A stretch of DNA of 64,000 bases from JARFPW01 sp035464655. Lineage in GTDB: Bacteria > Gemmatimonadota > Gemmatimonadetes > Palauibacterales > Palauibacteraceae. Both the position numbers and the translations under genes were made by a program. Of this stretch, positions 62,717 through 64,000 are shown in pieces. Within the stretch, counting starts at the first letter, position 1. Each line of letters opens with the position of its first letter. Location: positions 1 to 64,000 of the forward strand of contig DATHRZ010000024.1 in the NCBI GenBank assembly GCA_035464655.1, written 5' to 3'. Below the pieces are notes generated by a model. That model searched no databases. It had not been told where the DNA came from and saw nothing but the letters and a program-made list of their open reading frames with translations.

Positions 62717-63790
62717 TCAGAGTTCGATGAGTTCCGGCGAGGAACGTGTAAGGACGCGACCGCCGTCGGGTTCTACCACGACGACCTGTTCGATGCGGAT
62801 CCCTCCCTGGCCGGGAAGATACACGCCCGGCTCGATCGTGACCACGTTGCCCGCCTCGAGCTCCGCCGTTTCGTGGCGATGCAGCCTCGGCGCTTCGTGC
62901 ACGTCGAGCCCCAGCCCGTGTCCGGTGCTGTGCCCGAATTCCTCCGCCAGACCGGCACTCTCGAGCGAGCCCCGGGCCGCCGCGTCGACGGCCGCGCAGC
63001 CGGTGCCCGCTCCCGTCACGGCGACGGCCGCGTCGACCGCCGCCCGCACCGCGCCGTGCAGATCACGCTGCCAGGCGCTCGCCGCTCCCATCGTGAACAC
63101 GCGCGTCATGTCGGAGCAGTAGCCGTCGACGCGGGCTCCGAAGTCGAGCAGCACGAGGTCGCCGGCCGCCAGCGGGCGGTCGGACGGAGTGGCGTGCGGG
63201 AGCGCCGATCGTTCGCCGAACGCCACGATCGGGACGAAGGGCAGCGGTCCGGAGCCCGCCTCGCGCAGGCGATACTCGAGGCGCGCCGCGAGCTGGGCCT
63301 CGGTCGTCGCCGGTCGGATCTCGCCGAGAAGCGCCTCGAGCACGAGGTCCGCCAGGTCGACGGCGGCGGCGATGGCCTCCACTTCGGCCGGGTCCTTCAC
63401 GGCACGGCGGGCCTCCACCAGTCCCTCGGTGGGCTCCCAGATCGCGCTGTCGCACGCCGCGGCCAGGCGATCGTGCTCGGCCACCGTCATGCGACCGCTC
63501 TCGAACCCGATCCGCCGGCCGGGCGGCGACGTGCCGAGGTGATCCGACAGCGCACCCCAGCTTCCGTCGGACACGACGTGGAGGGTGACGTCGTCGCTCA
63601 ACTCGGCCCCCGCTTGCTCGCGGTAGCGGAAATCGGTGAACAGCGTCGCCGCCCTCGGCTCGATCAACAGGCAACCCGACGAGCCGGTGAAACCGGTCAA
63701 ATAGCGGACGCTCGACATCCCGGTCACCAGCAGGCCGGACAGGCGTGCCCGCGCAATGTCCCCGCGCAGGGCTGTGAGGCGACCCGTCAC
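62717..63790 (-). CDS. pepP: M24-family Xaa-Pro aminopeptidase
   Basis: The 357-residue protein has a creatinase-like N-domain and a pita-bread M24 domain with metal ligands in LLDFGARVDGYCSDMTRVF, HSTGHGLGLDVHEAP, TIEPGVYLPGQGGIRIEQVVVV. It removes N-terminal residues preceding proline. It lies between aroQ (overlap ATGA) and efp, the usual place in this operon. Confidence 0.92.
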   Translation of the reverse strand: MTGRLTALRGDIARARLSGLLVTGMSSVRYLTGFTGSSGCLLIEPRAATLFTDFRYREQAGAELSDDVTLHVVSDGSWGALSDHLGTSPPGRRIGFESGRMTVAEHDRLAAACDSAIWEPTEGLVEARRAVKDPAEVEAIAAAVDLADLVLEALLGEIRPATTEAQLAARLEYRLREAGSGPLPFVPIVAFGERSALPHATPSDRPLAAGDLVLLDFGARVDGYCSDMTRVFTMGAASAWQRDLHGAVRAAVDAAVAVTGAGTGCAAVDAAARGSLESAGLAEEFGHSTGHGLGLDVHEAPRLHRHETAELEAGNVVTIEPGVYLPGQGGIRIEQVVVVEPDGGRVLTRSSPELIEL

Positions 63791-64000
63791 TCTCCCTCCG
63801 CGCGCAACAACCCCCGGAGCCCGAGGAGATAGCTGTCGACGCCGAACCCGCAGACCACGCCGAGCGCGACGTCGGCCAGCACGGACGAGTGACGAAAACT
63901 CTCGCGTGCGTACACGTTCGTCAGGTGCACCTCGACGAACGGGCGTCCCGAGGCGACGAGCGCGTCGCGCAGCGCCACGCTCGTATGACTGAACCCGGCG
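63787..64000 (-). CDS. aroQ: 3-dehydroquinate dehydratase type II, C-terminal part
   Basis: The frame runs out of the right edge. Visible residues are AGFSHTSVALRDALVASGRPFVEVHLTNVYARE, FRHSSVLADVALGVVCGFGVDSYLLGL, the C-terminal half of AroQ with the HTSVALRDAL and EVHLTNVxAREXFRHxS motifs. It dehydrates 3-dehydroquinate in the shikimate pathway. About half of the usual 145 residues are present. Confidence 0.93.
   Translation of the reverse strand, partial: AGFSHTSVALRDALVASGRPFVEVHLTNVYARESFRHSSVLADVALGVVCGFGVDSYLLGLRGLLRAEGE

Overview
This 64-kb window is chromosomal DNA of high G+C content with strong codon-position bias. Genes are dense, often overlap by 1-4 bases, and include no phage, transposon, CRISPR array, rRNA or tRNA that I can recognise. 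The gene mix (FlgO/TolB-like TPR proteins with the 'FLADLKRRQVFK' N-terminus, a Bacillus/Wolinella-type sdhCAB, the aroQ-pepP-efp-accB-accC-ftsK-lolA-rimO-spoIID order, DTGSG-repeat proteins, DUF4097-like and RDD proteins) looks like a didermic bacterium of the Gemmatimonadota type. That assignment is inference from gene content; no marker gene was compared.

Layout. 1-5 kb: 3' end of an HNH endonuclease gene, a TolB/TPR membrane protein, then a periplasmic thiol module (CcdA, a TlpA-like thioredoxin, and a peroxiredoxin whose peroxidatic position is an in-frame TGA) and a CAP-domain protein. 4.9-9.7 kb: a six-gene minus-strand operon sdhC-sdhA-sdhB-crcB-DUF190-tenA-like with a recognisable promoter. 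9.8-18.5 kb: LOG protein, beta-CASP metallo-beta-lactamase, then a polyamine neighbourhood (deoxyhypusine-synthase-like enzyme, agmatinase, arginine decarboxylase) interrupted by a PAS-PAS-GGDEF-EAL protein. 18.6-27.3 kb: envelope and stress genes (DTGSG-repeat protein, split RDD protein, PDZ protein, lipid kinase, TrpF-like isomerase, FKBP lipoprotein, TSUP permease, an OsmC with an in-frame TGA at its first redox cysteine, MsrB, MOSC protein). 27.3-33.2 kb: a VWA lipoprotein plus large membrane protein pair, a small helical protein, a PilX-like protein, an alpha/beta hydrolase and a glycosyltransferase. 33.6-40.4 kb: LemA-DUF2207, M28 peptidase, GAF-GAF-GGDEF cyclase, pterin dehydratase, glycosyltransferase. 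40.5-49.5 kb: POT transporter, then an exopolysaccharide operon (BcsE-like regulator, PelB-like TPR-barrel protein, processive GT2, small membrane protein, polysaccharide deacetylase) behind a consensus-matching sigma-54 promoter. 49.6-54.4 kb: GCS2-CBS fusion with an aspartoacylase-family partner, a Gfo/Idh/MocA oxidoreductase, and a beta-barrel protein. 54.4-64 kb: the conserved minus-strand housekeeping operon aroQ to spoIID.

The most notable signals are (1) two probable selenoproteins, a signal-peptide-bearing peroxiredoxin and an OsmC-family peroxidase, each with UGA exactly where the family has its peroxidatic cysteine and a 6-bp hairpin at the expected bacterial SECIS distance; (2) an exopolysaccharide operon headed by a protein with the BcsE-type domain order (degenerate RecA-like NTPase, pseudo-receiver, degenerate GGDEF) but lacking a clear c-di-GMP I-site arginine, under a sigma-54 promoter; and (3) three genes whose only plausible start is CTG overlapping the upstream stop as CTGA.
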